The position numbers were made by a program, and so were the translations under genes. From the NCBI GenBank assembly GCA_965116785.1, contig OZ220731.1, forward strand, positions 1,240,001-1,304,000: DNA of 64,000 nt, given 5' to 3'. The notes under the pieces were generated by a model. It was given only the letters and a program-made list of their open reading frames with translations, was not told where the DNA came from and made no database searches. This document shows, one piece after another, positions 35,973 to 46,873 of the stretch (position 1 is its first letter; every line of letters starts with the position of its first letter). This DNA comes from Bin87 sp965116785 (lineage in GTDB: Bacteria > Chloroflexota > Dehalococcoidia > Lucifugimonadales > UBA3495).

Positions 35973-36313
35973 GGGTATCCTCCCTGGGTCACCAACAAAA
36001 ATGTTCACGCCGCGCAATCAATCCAGTAACGGCCGGCCTTTTCAGTATATGACACTCCTACCGATGACTGGCCGTGCCCCCTCCGACGGTTCGATCCATT
36101 TTTGCGCATTGCGGGCACGAAAAACCGCGTGATGTCCCTGGACACGCATACGTCGCTATCCGGCAAACGGCTCTATAATCGTTCGCAGCAAGTTTGAGAC
36201 CAAGTTGGTTGGCGGTCGCGAAATCGGGTTGGCCGGTCGGCACGTATAATGTTCGGGAACAGCCTGCCGGAATTGGGGCAGGCGGACTGAATTTCGGCGA
36301 TGGGAGAACGCGC
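35973..36313. other. Divergent intergenic region between surface protein and two-component system
   Basis: About 340 nt. A perfect TATAAT lies at 36174-36179 on the plus strand and TATACT at about 36046-36051 on the minus strand, so promoters probably fire both ways. No gene-like frame fits within it. Confidence 0.5.
36174..36179 (+). promoter_or_regulatory. -10 box for the response regulator operon
   Basis: TATAAT is perfect, but there is no recognisable -35 17 nt upstream. It lies ~135 nt before the TTG start of the response regulator. Confidence 0.4.
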
Positions 36314-37096
36314 TTGTCTCCGCGCTCTGGAAACATATTGATAGTTGACGATGAGGCTGCGTCCGCGATAGTTCGGGCCGTGTGTCGCCGCCTGGAAGAA
36401 GAGGGCTGGGGCACGACGGTGGTCGGCAAGGACGAGCACGGCTCGGCCGACGAGATGATGTGGGCAGCCTTGGAGGCTATCGACCAGCACCTGCCGGACG
36501 GCGTGATTCTGGACGTACGCCTCGGCGAGTACCGTGACGAGCAGTTCAAGGGCCTGGACATCCTCAAGCGTATTGTCGGCCAACACCCCCGCCTGCCTGT
36601 GCTGATGTTCACGCAGTACAGCCAGGGTGTCGAACGCGACACCGTGGCCCGCAGCGCTTTGCAGGTGGAAGCTCCCGTCGAATTCATCGACAAGCTGGCC
36701 TCACCCGAAGAAGTGGCGCTGCGCATTCGCCGCCTCGTGGGAGCCGAGCCGCGATCCATCGCCGTCGGTGATCGCATCGTCGTCGACACGGACGCGCGGT
36801 CGGTTCAGGTTCGAGATGAAAACGGACGCCTAACCCCGGTCGCCGATGTATCCGGCCGACGGTTTGACATCCTGCGCGAACTGTCCGAAGCCTGGTATCG
36901 CAGCCCCGGCAACATGGTTCCCTTCGACCGTTTGGAGCGTTACCTCGAGGGCGACGACACCCGCGCTTCTTTGCGCGTTCGTGTACGCGAGATCAAGGTC
37001 TCGCTGGGTCGCGCGTTGGGCATTCCATTGGGCGCCAACGATTTCATTGTCAGCGTGCGGGACCGTGGCTATCGGTTGCTGCCACCCCGCGAGTAG
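36314..37096 (+). CDS. Response regulator, receiver plus winged helix
   Basis: A 260-residue two-component response regulator. The receiver begins ILIVDDEAAS, and the phosphorylated Asp is in GVILDVRLGEY; an insertion after it (RDEQFKG) and LMFTQYS and FIDKL follow. Residues ~160-260 look like an OmpR/PhoB-type winged helix with RVREIKVSLG and a final VRDRGYRLLPP. The start is a TTG at 36314 with GGGAG 7 nt upstream, chosen because the receiver begins right after it. It lies 9 nt before the histidine kinase. It probably controls the divergent surface protein or the gene after the kinase; that is inference. Confidence 0.87.
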   Translation: MSPRSGNILIVDDEAASAIVRAVCRRLEEEGWGTTVVGKDEHGSADEMMWAALEAIDQHLPDGVILDVRLGEYRDEQFKGLDILKRIVGQHPRLPVLMFTQYSQGVERDTVARSALQVEAPVEFIDKLASPEEVALRIRRLVGAEPRSIAVGDRIVVDTDARSVQVRDENGRLTPVADVSGRRFDILRELSEAWYRSPGNMVPFDRLERYLEGDDTRASLRVRVREIKVSLGRALGIPLGANDFIVSVRDRGYRLLPPRE

Positions 37097-37105
37097 AGCG
37101 TAACC

Positions 37106-38089
37106 ATGGCGGTTTTGACCCGGCGTCAACTCTCTTTCCATCCGTGGCCGGCAATCGTTGGCATCTCTCTCGCCGTCCTGGGCCTCGGCCTGATGATGGC
37201 GTCGCTATTCCTGACGCCGGCGCAAATGTTCCCGCAACCGTGGACGATTGAACCACTATCGTATATCGGCACCGCCGGCATAGTGCTCGGGTTGGCCATT
37301 GCCGTGAGCGTGTACGTCGTCTCCAGCATGCGCCATCGCCATGCCAACGGGCTGAACGGCGCGGATGATTGGAACAAGCTGACTGAACAGCATTTCGAAA
37401 CCTTCCAGCATGACCTTGGCCGTCCCATGCGGCGCATCCTGGGCAAATGCCGTGAAGTCCGCGGTGTGCTTGCGGCGACCGGTGAGGACGTTTCGTCCGT
37501 CATCCACGAACTGCTGGACGAGATCGAAGAGCAAGCGCCGTCCTTCCGTCTCATGATGGGCAACATCCAGGTGATGATCAATCTTGAGACGCCGGACGCT
37601 CCGGTAGAACGATATCCGGTGGAGCCCTCGGCGGTCGTGAGCCGCATTGTCGAGCGCTATACCGGGCAGGCAGCCGAGCAGGGCAAGGACATCGCCTGGT
37701 GGTCGGAACCCGAGGATTTTGGCCTAGTGTATTCCGACGCGGCCGCCCTGGAACACATCGTCGCCAACCTCGTGGACAACGCGCTGCGTTACGGCGGCGA
37801 TTACATCGAAATCACGGTTACCCGTGACTCCTACAATTTCCAGATCAGCGTGGCCGATGACGGGTCAGGCATTCCGGTCCACTACCGGGCCCACCTTTTT
37901 GACCGCGGGTGGACGCCGCAACTGGGTCGCAGCGAAGAAAAGACATCCTCGGGTCTCGGGCTGTACATCAGCCGCACGCTCGCTCTCCGGTACGGCGGAG
38001 ACCTGAAGGTTGAGTCGACACTTGCTCCGGCAGAGGGAACCCACACGGTTTTCACGTTGACCCTTCCCGTGGGCGCTCCTGACGCCTAG
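37106..38089 (+). CDS. Sensor histidine kinase
   Basis: A 327-residue membrane sensor kinase. Two hydrophobic helices (~17-37 and ~52-73) with only a short loop outside suggest that it senses a membrane or intramembrane cue. The H-box is FETFQHDLGRPMRRI, an unusual variant with Asp after His. The kinase domain has the N-box NLVDNALRYG, G1 box VADDGSGIP and G2 box SSGLGLYISRTLA. It is coupled to the upstream response regulator and followed at 31 nt by a secreted Ig-like protein. Confidence 0.92.
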   Translation: MAVLTRRQLSFHPWPAIVGISLAVLGLGLMMASLFLTPAQMFPQPWTIEPLSYIGTAGIVLGLAIAVSVYVVSSMRHRHANGLNGADDWNKLTEQHFETFQHDLGRPMRRILGKCREVRGVLAATGEDVSSVIHELLDEIEEQAPSFRLMMGNIQVMINLETPDAPVERYPVEPSAVVSRIVERYTGQAAEQGKDIAWWSEPEDFGLVYSDAAALEHIVANLVDNALRYGGDYIEITVTRDSYNFQISVADDGSGIPVHYRAHLFDRGWTPQLGRSEEKTSSGLGLYISRTLALRYGGDLKVESTLAPAEGTHTVFTLTLPVGAPDA

Positions 38090-38119
38090 CGCCGCCTGCG
38101 TGCTTCGGACCGTCGTACG

Positions 38120-38959
38120 TTGCGGCAGCAGATCGTAGCCGTCACCGCAGCAATCCTGCTGGTGGTCCTGTTCCTTGCGCTCTGGCTGTCTAATCTGCCC
38201 GGCCTGCCGAACGTGCCTTACCGGGCGGCACGGCCGGTACCTACGGCCACTCCGACCCTGGCGCCGCCCACACCCGTAGTGGTGACCGCAACGCCCACCG
38301 CCACGCCAGTCCCCACACCCACCGCCCGGCCCACACCTACCTTGCCGCCCACACCTTTGCCCACGTCCACTCCCCGGCCCACGCCTACACCGCCTCAGCC
38401 CACCCCAACTCCGCAGTCCCATTTTCTGGAAGTGAGCGACCCTCCGGACATGGCGGTCATCTACGGACCTCCGGTTATCCTCGTTTCGGGGTCCACACTG
38501 CCCTGGTCAATCGTCGAGTTCATCTACTCCAGCAGCGCATTCCCAGAGCGTGATACGCGTGTGCAGGCGGACGCTGCCGGCAACTATGCCGGCCCGGTGC
38601 CCTTGTCGGCCGGGGTAAACGTGATTGAGGTAATCGGATACCACGGCTCGTCTTCGCAACAGCAGCGCCGATTCCTCCAGGTAAATTACGCCGGATCCCA
38701 GGCAGAGCTGACCTTGGCGGTAACCGATCCCGAAGGTGCGATTACGGTGAGCAGTCGCTTCCTGACCATCATCGGGGTCACCGCGCCCGACGCCGAGGTG
38801 GTCGTAAGCGACCTGATACTCGCGCTGCCCGACCCCAATGGCCGATGGGAAACCAACGTGTTGCTCCAGCCGGGAGAGAACACGATCCGAATCGTGGCAT
38901 CCCGGGGCGAGGACGTTGTCGAAACTTTCGTTACGGCAACGTTCCAACCCGGATCCTGA
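38120..38959 (+). CDS. Exported protein with Pro/Thr linker and two Ig-like domains
   Basis: A 279-residue exported protein. An N-terminal hydrophobic segment (VTAAILLVVLFLALWL) acts as a signal peptide or anchor. Residues ~40-98 are a Pro/Thr-rich linker (TPTARPTPTLPPTPLP type). Two similar beta-sandwich domains follow (~105-190 and ~195-275), each ending in a G-x-N-x-I-x-[VI] strand, resembling the Glucodextran_B/bacterial Ig-like fold. The start is a TTG at 38120; no ATG fits. It shares the linker style with the large surface protein across the two-component genes. Confidence 0.78.
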   Translation: MRQQIVAVTAAILLVVLFLALWLSNLPGLPNVPYRAARPVPTATPTLAPPTPVVVTATPTATPVPTPTARPTPTLPPTPLPTSTPRPTPTPPQPTPTPQSHFLEVSDPPDMAVIYGPPVILVSGSTLPWSIVEFIYSSSAFPERDTRVQADAAGNYAGPVPLSAGVNVIEVIGYHGSSSQQQRRFLQVNYAGSQAELTLAVTDPEGAITVSSRFLTIIGVTAPDAEVVVSDLILALPDPNGRWETNVLLQPGENTIRIVASRGEDVVETFVTATFQPGS

Positions 38960-39072
38960 CCGGTGCTTGGGCCAACCGTTTTGACCGGCGCGGGCACGCG
39001 AACCCGCCGTTGGCCACTGCGACCGGTTGTGGTGACACGGTCGCCGCGCGCTGTTACGCGCTCCTTCTCACA

Positions 39073-39089
39073 TGTACTGAACGAGTACA
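39073..39089. promoter_or_regulatory. 17-bp palindrome upstream of the dnaG promoter
   Basis: TGTACT and AGTACA are perfect inverted copies separated by 5 nt. The site ends 5 nt before the -35 box. It resembles regulator half-sites of the GTAC...GTAC type; the regulator is not known. Confidence 0.45.
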
Positions 39090-39094
39090 GAGGC

Positions 39095-39123
39095 TGCACA
39101 CAACCCCTGTTTTGTGGTAAAAT
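39095..39123 (+). promoter_or_regulatory. dnaG-rpoD promoter
   Basis: TGCACA (39095-39100), 17-nt spacer, TAAAAT (39118-39123), matching four and five of six consensus positions. The dnaG ATG is ~39 nt downstream. Confidence 0.6.
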
Positions 39124-39161
39124 AGCGTTGGCGAATTGTCCCCGTGGTAATTTGCTTTCCT

Positions 39162-41003
39162 ATGACGCAACTTGATGACGTAAAAAGCCGGCTGGACATC
39201 GTCGAATTGGTCGGCGGTTACGTTCAGTTGCAGAGGTCCGGTAGTTCCTTCAAGGCGAATTGCCCTTTCCACCAGGAAAGGACACCGTCTTTCTTCGTAT
39301 TCCCTGACCGGCAGTCCTGGCGTTGCTTTGGCGCCTGCGCCGAGGGGGGTGACGCTTTCTCCTTCGTGATGAAGAAAGAGCGGGTGGACTTCCGTGAGGC
39401 CTTGGTCCGTCTGGGCGCACGGGTCGGCATTACCATCACCGACCAGGCGGAAACCGGCAGTCGCTCGCAGTTGCTGTTCGAGATCAATGACGCCGCGCGA
39501 CAATTTTTCCAGAGGATGCTCGCGGAGCCGGAAGCATCCTTCGTGCGGGAATACCTGACCGGACGCGGTCTCAGCGACCGATCCCTTCAGACCTTCGAGT
39601 TCGGGTACAGCCCGGCACGGGACAACCGCCTCCTGGCGCACCTGACGAATGCCGGTTACACCCCGGAAACCATCACGGAAGCCGGCCTGGCGCGCGAAAC
39701 GGAGGACGGACGCCATTACGACCTGTTCCGTGGACGGTTGATGATCCCGATCCGGGACTGGTCGGCCCGCGTCGCCGGGTTCGGCAGCCGGGCGCTGGAC
39801 GACAATGCCACTCCGAAATATCTCAATACGCCACGCACTCCGGTGTTCGACAAGTCCCGCATTCTGTACGCCATGCATCTGGCCAAGGAACCCGTCCGCC
39901 AGCACGGCGCAGTCATCGTCGAAGGGTACATGGACGCCGTGATGGCCCACCAGCACGGGTTCGACAACGTGGTCGCGTCCATGGGGACCGCGCTGACCGA
40001 ACACCAGGTTGCCCTGGTGCGGAGGCTCACCCACCGCGTGACCATGGCTCTCGACGGCGACCCGGCCGGCCGTAATGCCACGCTGCGCAGCCTTGAATCG
40101 TCCTGGGGTGTTTTCCAGCAGCGAGACCGGAGAACCGCCGGTCAGGGCGGCCTATCCGTGCTGCAACAACCGGAAGAGCTGGACCTTCGCATCGCCGAGA
40201 TGCCCCCCGGCCAGGATCCGGACGACTACATACGCCAGTCACCCCGCGAGTGGCCCACGTTTATTGAATCCGCCGCCCCGCTGTTTGACTACCTGTTGGC
40301 CGCGCTCACCGAGAGGGTCGACATAACCACCCCCGACGGGCGCTCCTGGGCGGCGCAAACCATGTTGCGCTTCGTCGCGCACGTGCCCGACCCCATCAAG
40401 CGCGATTTCTACCTGGACGCGCTCTCCGCTCATTTCAGCGTAGACGTGGCAACCCTGCGCGCTGCCATACCCGTGGCCGCTCGGACGGAAGGGCAGGGCC
40501 GGCGCACCAACCGTGCACCCCACACGGCGGACGAAGCCACACCGTTGCCCGGTCACCAAGGGAACGTCGCCGAGGAATTGGTGCTGAAAATCCTGCTGCA
40601 TCATTCCGAAGAGATCGGACACGAAGCGGCAACGTCGGTGCGTCCTGAGTGGTTTAGCCGCACCGAGAACCGGGAAATTCTGCGTTACGTATTTTCTCGT
40701 ATGGATCAGAACGCAGACGGCGAGGTTTCGGTGACACCGGAATTGGAGCAGCATTTCAACCAATTGCTCAGCAGCGACACAGGATTATCGACGTCAAGCA
40801 AGATCGAAAGCGCTTTGAAACAGGCGTGTCTTCGTCTGCAAAGAGAACACTCCATCAATCAGAACTCCCAATTGGCCAGCGTGATGGCCGAGGAGGACCT
40901 TTTGGATCCCGACTCAACAGTCGCGAACCTTTGGTTAGACAGCAAGAACAACCTGCGCGAGATCGACCTGCTCCGGCGGCCGGCCTCGTCACACAACCGA
41001 TAA
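39162..41003 (+). CDS. dnaG: DNA primase
   Basis: A 613-residue primase that makes RNA primers at the replication fork. The N-terminal CHC2 zinc finger has CPFHQERTPSFF and CFGACAEGGD. The Toprim domain has VIVEGYMDAVMAHQ, then MGTALTEHQ and the acidic ALDGDPAGRNA. A C-terminal helicase-interaction region follows. ATG 39162 (MTQLDDVKSRLDIVELV) is preferred over GTG 39144. The stop is 11 nt before rpoD, the classic macromolecular-synthesis pairing. Confidence 0.96.
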   Translation: MTQLDDVKSRLDIVELVGGYVQLQRSGSSFKANCPFHQERTPSFFVFPDRQSWRCFGACAEGGDAFSFVMKKERVDFREALVRLGARVGITITDQAETGSRSQLLFEINDAARQFFQRMLAEPEASFVREYLTGRGLSDRSLQTFEFGYSPARDNRLLAHLTNAGYTPETITEAGLARETEDGRHYDLFRGRLMIPIRDWSARVAGFGSRALDDNATPKYLNTPRTPVFDKSRILYAMHLAKEPVRQHGAVIVEGYMDAVMAHQHGFDNVVASMGTALTEHQVALVRRLTHRVTMALDGDPAGRNATLRSLESSWGVFQQRDRRTAGQGGLSVLQQPEELDLRIAEMPPGQDPDDYIRQSPREWPTFIESAAPLFDYLLAALTERVDITTPDGRSWAAQTMLRFVAHVPDPIKRDFYLDALSAHFSVDVATLRAAIPVAARTEGQGRRTNRAPHTADEATPLPGHQGNVAEELVLKILLHHSEEIGHEAATSVRPEWFSRTENREILRYVFSRMDQNADGEVSVTPELEQHFNQLLSSDTGLSTSSKIESALKQACLRLQREHSINQNSQLASVMAEEDLLDPDSTVANLWLDSKNNLREIDLLRRPASSHNR

Positions 41004-41014
41004 AGGAGAGGTTT

Positions 41015-42874
<1,860 letters not shown>

Positions 42875-42901
42875 TGCCGCCGGTCGGGACCGGATAACGT
42901 C

Positions 42902-42936
42902 GCGGGGCAATGTTGAACATTGCCCCGCACATTTTT
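42902..42936 (+). terminator. Strong terminator after rpoD
   Basis: GCGGGGCAATGT and ACATTGCCCCGC pair over 12 bp with a 3-nt loop and are followed by ACATTTTTGG. It ends the dnaG-rpoD unit. Confidence 0.92.
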
Positions 42937-43078
42937 GGATTGCGGTGTGAACGATTTCCAGTTAACTTTTTTGGAAAAACGCCAAATAACGCCGCCGGGT
43001 GTACGGGCAAATCATCACCCACAGGCCTATACTCCGGCCTGCAAACCCAGTCTGGAATGGGTAAGGGAGGTAATGCCG

Positions 43079-43273
43079 GTGGAAGCGATGGAGTTCCCAA
43101 TTTGCCAACAGTGCAACATCGGGTCGTTGGTGCCACTCTCAGACTATGGCGCGCAGGGTGCTCCAGTTCACTATAAAGCTTGGACCTGCACCAACCCCGG
43201 CTGCGGATACAACATCAAAATCCGCAACGGAGACATCTTCGTCAACGAACCCATACGGGCAGGGAGGCATTGA
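43079..43273 (+). CDS. Small zinc-ribbon protein
   Basis: A ~64-residue protein with two Cys pairs, CQQC near the N-terminus and CTNPGC about 30 residues later, followed by GYNIKIRNGDIFV. This is a zinc ribbon, probably structural or nucleic-acid/protein-binding. The start is uncertain: GTG 43079 has GGGAGG 8 nt upstream and is chosen; ATG 43073 is only 2 nt from it and ATG 43088 is 17 nt away. It lies between the rpoD terminator and the sortase-like gene. Confidence 0.65.
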   Translation: MEAMEFPICQQCNIGSLVPLSDYGAQGAPVHYKAWTCTNPGCGYNIKIRNGDIFVNEPIRAGRH

Positions 43274-43381
43274 TCACGGTGACCCGACCAGGGGGCTGAC
43301 CGAGCAGGCCGCCAGGATTTCGGCGGCCCGGAAACGCGCGCATGAACGGTATATAGCGCGAAACATACACAGGGTACGGAC

Positions 43382-44146
43382 ATGCAAATTGGACTTGACT
43401 ACATGCAGATGCGCACCCGAGCGCAATATTACGGGCTGCGCTGGGCAGGCATCTCTCTTCTTGCGGTGGGCGGAATTCTGGCCGCGGCCGGCATCGCATA
43501 CTACGGGTATCTTTATTTCCTGAGGGCCAGCCTCGACGATTACGAAGCGTTGCGCCACGACGCCACGCTGATAGAAGCCGCCGCCCCGGCAGGCACGGAG
43601 GGTGGCACAGGCGCGTCCGTCGTTGAGCTTCCGGCCGGCGCGCATTCCGCGCGCTTGGCGGAATTGGGTTATTCCGAGATGCCCAGCGCCGCCGCCTGGC
43701 CAGTGGGAACCCAACCGCCGGCGTCTCGACTCATCGTTCCGGGACTGGGGATCGACGCCAAACTGGATGAGGTCAGCGTCTCCGGCACGTCCATAGCCCG
43801 TTACGCCTCCGCAGAAAACCCTGCCGCAGGGTATGCACCGGTAACCGCCAATCCCGGCGAACGCGGGGCGCTTTGGCTGTTTGGGCCCGCCGGCTCCGGG
43901 GTGCGCAGTTTTGGCAACCTGACCCGCGCCCCTCGCCTGATCACCGAGGGCGAGGAGTTGTTGATGTTCATCAACACCTCAGATCGAAACTACCTGTACG
44001 CGGCTACACACAGCGAAGTCGTTCCGGCTGCGGACCTCCGATTGAACAGCAGCAACCGGGCCACCGTCCACCTGGTGGTGCCCGTCCCGAACGGCTGGTA
44101 CGACCATTTCCTGATCGTCAGCGGTGAACTGGTGGGAGTCCGCTAA
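43382..44146 (+). CDS. Sortase-fold protein lacking the catalytic triad
   Basis: A 254-residue membrane-anchored protein. One N-terminal helix (~22-48) is followed by a linker and, from about residue 110, a sortase-like barrel: SRLIVPGLGIDAKLDEVSV, then PGERGALWLFG, FGNLTRAPRLITEGEELLM, and YAATHSEVVPAADLRL. At the usual His position (GHR) it has FGPAG, and at the usual Cys (L-x-T-C) it has LVVPVPNGWYDHF, with no Arg in place. It is therefore a probable pseudo-sortase, perhaps a binding protein for surface proteins. It is convergent with the CNNM gene. Identification rests on fold-level similarity. Confidence 0.6.
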   Translation: MQIGLDYMQMRTRAQYYGLRWAGISLLAVGGILAAAGIAYYGYLYFLRASLDDYEALRHDATLIEAAAPAGTEGGTGASVVELPAGAHSARLAELGYSEMPSAAAWPVGTQPPASRLIVPGLGIDAKLDEVSVSGTSIARYASAENPAAGYAPVTANPGERGALWLFGPAGSGVRSFGNLTRAPRLITEGEELLMFINTSDRNYLYAATHSEVVPAADLRLNSSNRATVHLVVPVPNGWYDHFLIVSGELVGVR

Positions 44147-44168
44147 CCGGCCCTTATCGGCCGCCAGA

Positions 44169-45431
44169 CTATCCGGCCTTACTTTGCTTCTCTGCGGCTG
44201 CGGGCACCAGCCGCAGTTCGTATATACGGCGCCCCCGCACCTGCGTGACCTCGATCGACGTGTGATCCGAAACCACGATATCCCCCACGGCGGGCATGCG
44301 TCCCAGGCGCGTATAGACGTAACCGCCGATGGTGTTGACGTCGCCCGAGTCGAACTCCAGGCCCAACGCGCGCGACACATCCTCCACCGGCGTGGTAGCT
44401 TTGACCAGCCAGGACCCATCGGTTGCCGGAGCCAGTTCACCGGCGGCAGCGGCGTCATCGAACTCGTCGTCGATTTCCCCAACGATTTCCTCGAGCACGT
44501 CTTCCAGGGTTACGATTCCCTCCACGCCGCCATACTCGTCCACCACGATGGCCATCTGCAAGGACTTTGACCGCATCAGGTGCAGCAGATCGTCAACGGC
44601 CATGTTTTCCGCAACGAATTCCGGCTCGCGCATGATGGCGTCGACACTGGCATCGGTCGCCCCGTTCGCCACCACCTGCAACACGTCGCTGATGTGGACG
44701 ACGCCAACCACGTTGTCCATCGTGTCCCGGTAAACCGGTACCCTTGTGTGCCTGGTTCTGACCAGCATCCGGACGAGTTCGTCCATCGGGATCGTCAGCT
44801 CCACAGCCTGCACGTCCAGCCGCGGCACCATGATGTCCTGAACGTCCAGATCGTCCATGTGGCTGATGGACCGGACCATGTCGATGTCGTGGCGATCCAG
44901 GTTCATCAATTCCGCGGGGGTTAAAGTCGAACCGTCCGCATGACCGTTCTCCAGATCACCGTCCGGACTGGCCTCCATCGCAATCGGCAAACTCGGGCCG
45001 GTTTCTGCGCCAGCCCGACCTCCATCCCCGGTCCAGCGCCTTGGGTCCGCCACGCGGCGCGCGAACCGAGGGAATTGCTGAACCCAAACCCGAGCGCCAA
45101 GGTAAACGCATGCTAGACCCACGGACGTCGCCAGTACCGCGAGCGCCAGCGCGATGACGGCCGGCGACCCGTTAGCCAGTTGGTACGCGATGGACAAGGC
45201 GGAACCGCCGGCTGTGGCAGCGGCGGCGGCTAATACGATCCCAATTGCCGGGGATGACGGGCGGGTCAGAAAGACCGCAGAAGCTTGGCTTTGTCGTCTG
45301 GATGCTACAGCGACACTGGCCCAAGCGAAGATCAGCAGCGAAGCTGCCAGGAACAGTAACGGAGGTAGGCTACTATCAGTATCCAAGCCGGTGGCCCTCA
45401 ACCGGCGCTCTTGGCGCCGAGAGCGGGTCAA
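44169..45431 (-). CDS. CNNM/CorC-type membrane protein with CBS pair
   Basis: A 420-residue protein of the CNNM/CorC (hemolysin C-like) family, linked to magnesium/cobalt export. About three hydrophobic helices (24-42, 61-82, 90-112) form a shortened and divergent DUF21-like part. A cytosolic CBS pair follows (VQDIMVPRLDVQAVEL, then RHTRVPVYRDTMDNVVGVV and VDAIMREPEFV). The C-terminal CorC_HlyC domain contains GGYVYTRLGRMPAVGD. Its start overlaps the glmU stop by 4 nt, so translation is coupled. Confidence 0.87.
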   Translation of the reverse strand: MTRSRRQERRLRATGLDTDSSLPPLLFLAASLLIFAWASVAVASRRQSQASAVFLTRPSSPAIGIVLAAAAATAGGSALSIAYQLANGSPAVIALALAVLATSVGLACVYLGARVWVQQFPRFARRVADPRRWTGDGGRAGAETGPSLPIAMEASPDGDLENGHADGSTLTPAELMNLDRHDIDMVRSISHMDDLDVQDIMVPRLDVQAVELTIPMDELVRMLVRTRHTRVPVYRDTMDNVVGVVHISDVLQVVANGATDASVDAIMREPEFVAENMAVDDLLHLMRSKSLQMAIVVDEYGGVEGIVTLEDVLEEIVGEIDDEFDDAAAAGELAPATDGSWLVKATTPVEDVSRALGLEFDSGDVNTIGGYVYTRLGRMPAVGDIVVSDHTSIEVTQVRGRRIYELRLVPAAAEKQSKAG

Positions 45432-46828
45432 TCGCTCCCGCTTTGTTGTTGCGGCAGTAGTCTAGCAGGAACGCCGACGGCTCGTCTACCCATCGGTACA
45501 TCCCGGGTGACCACCGCGCCTGCCCCGGTTGCCGACCCTTCTCCCACAGTTATTGGGGCAATCAGCATCGTGTCGCTCCCGATGAAGGCCCTGGGCCCGA
45601 TCACCGTCTGGTGCTTGTCCACCCCGTCGTAGTTGCAGGTGATCGTCCCTGCGCCGATGTTCACGCCATCCCCAATATCGGCATCGCCCAGGTAGCAGAA
45701 GTGGCCGGCGGCCGTTCCGGCCCCAATCCGGCTGTTTTTGACCTCGACGTAATTCCCCAGATGCACCCCGGCCTCGATCCTCGCCGCCGGTCGCAGGTGA
45801 CTGAAGGGGCCGATTTCCACGTCATCCTCGACGCGCGAGTCCTCAAGGGCGGATCCCACAATTCGGCATCGATTGCCCACACTGGAATCCCTGATGCAGG
45901 CGTTGGGTCCGATGTCGCATTCCTCGCCTACGGTAGTTCCACCGCTGAGCACCGTGTTCGGCTGGATCACCGTATCCTGGCCGATCTGCACGTCCAGGTC
46001 TATGTAGGTAGCGGCCGGATCCACCAGCGTTACGCCGGCCAACATCCAGTAGCGGTTGATCCGGTCTCGCATCACCGCGCCAACCGCAGCCAGTTGCTCC
46101 CGGTCGTTCACCCCCATCGCCTCATCGGCAAGCGCAATCGGCGTCGCTTCTACCCTCTCGTTCTCGTCCACGGCCATGGCCGCCAGCGCGGTCAGGTAAC
46201 GCTCTCCCGTCGCCGATTTCGGCACCGCACCGATGCGCTGGTACAACCAAGCCCCATCGAAGCAATAGACGCCGGTGTTGACCTCCGCCGGACCGTATTC
46301 GGGTTCATTCCGGTCTGCGGCCTCCTCAATCGCCAGCAAATCTCCCGGCGTATCTTGGGTGCGAGGCCGCGTCCTCTTGACGTGACCCAGGTCCGGACCG
46401 AAAGCGTCTGCGGCCGACAGGATGGTCATCCGGCGCTCCGGATCGGTCCGATGGTCCTGCATCATCCCGATGATCGACTGGGATCTCACCAGCGGCGTGT
46501 CCCCTGCCAGAACGATTACCTCGCGCGGGATCTCCATCAACACCCGCAAGCCACATGCGACGGCGTCGGCTGTCCCGGCTGGTGAGGCCTGCATTGCGTA
46601 GGTGACTCCATCTCCCAACACGCCGGCTATCGCGTCGTTATTCTCCGGGGATGTGACCACCACCAGTCGCGAGATGCCACATTCCAGCAGGGCGGCGACC
46701 GGATACTGGATCAGTTCACGCCCCGCAAGAGCGTGCAGCGGCTTCGGTATTCGGGAGCGCATCCTGGATCCGCGCCCCGCTGCGAGCACGATACCAACGG
46801 CGTCGGTGGCGGAGTCGTTCGCGTTCAT
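45428..46828 (-). CDS. glmU: Bifunctional GlmU (UDP-GlcNAc pyrophosphorylase / GlcN-1-P acetyltransferase)
   Basis: A 466-residue enzyme that makes UDP-N-acetylglucosamine for peptidoglycan and glycans. The N-terminal pyrophosphorylase has LAAGRGSRMRSRIPKPL and the AGDTPLV motif. The C-terminal half is a left-handed beta-helix of hexapeptides (IGPNACIRDSSVGNRC) and ends with GHFCYLGDADIGDGVNIGAG, typical of GlmU, and NYDGVDKHQTVIG. It lies 123 nt after the CvpA-like gene and overlaps CNNM. Confidence 0.94.
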   Translation of the reverse strand: MNANDSATDAVGIVLAAGRGSRMRSRIPKPLHALAGRELIQYPVAALLECGISRLVVVTSPENNDAIAGVLGDGVTYAMQASPAGTADAVACGLRVLMEIPREVIVLAGDTPLVRSQSIIGMMQDHRTDPERRMTILSAADAFGPDLGHVKRTRPRTQDTPGDLLAIEEAADRNEPEYGPAEVNTGVYCFDGAWLYQRIGAVPKSATGERYLTALAAMAVDENERVEATPIALADEAMGVNDREQLAAVGAVMRDRINRYWMLAGVTLVDPAATYIDLDVQIGQDTVIQPNTVLSGGTTVGEECDIGPNACIRDSSVGNRCRIVGSALEDSRVEDDVEIGPFSHLRPAARIEAGVHLGNYVEVKNSRIGAGTAAGHFCYLGDADIGDGVNIGAGTITCNYDGVDKHQTVIGPRAFIGSDTMLIAPITVGEGSATGAGAVVTRDVPMGRRAVGVPARLLPQQQSGSD

Positions 46829-46873
46829 GCGCCTACCTCGAGTTGTTGATCTGTTTCGACTGCGGTAATTCGG

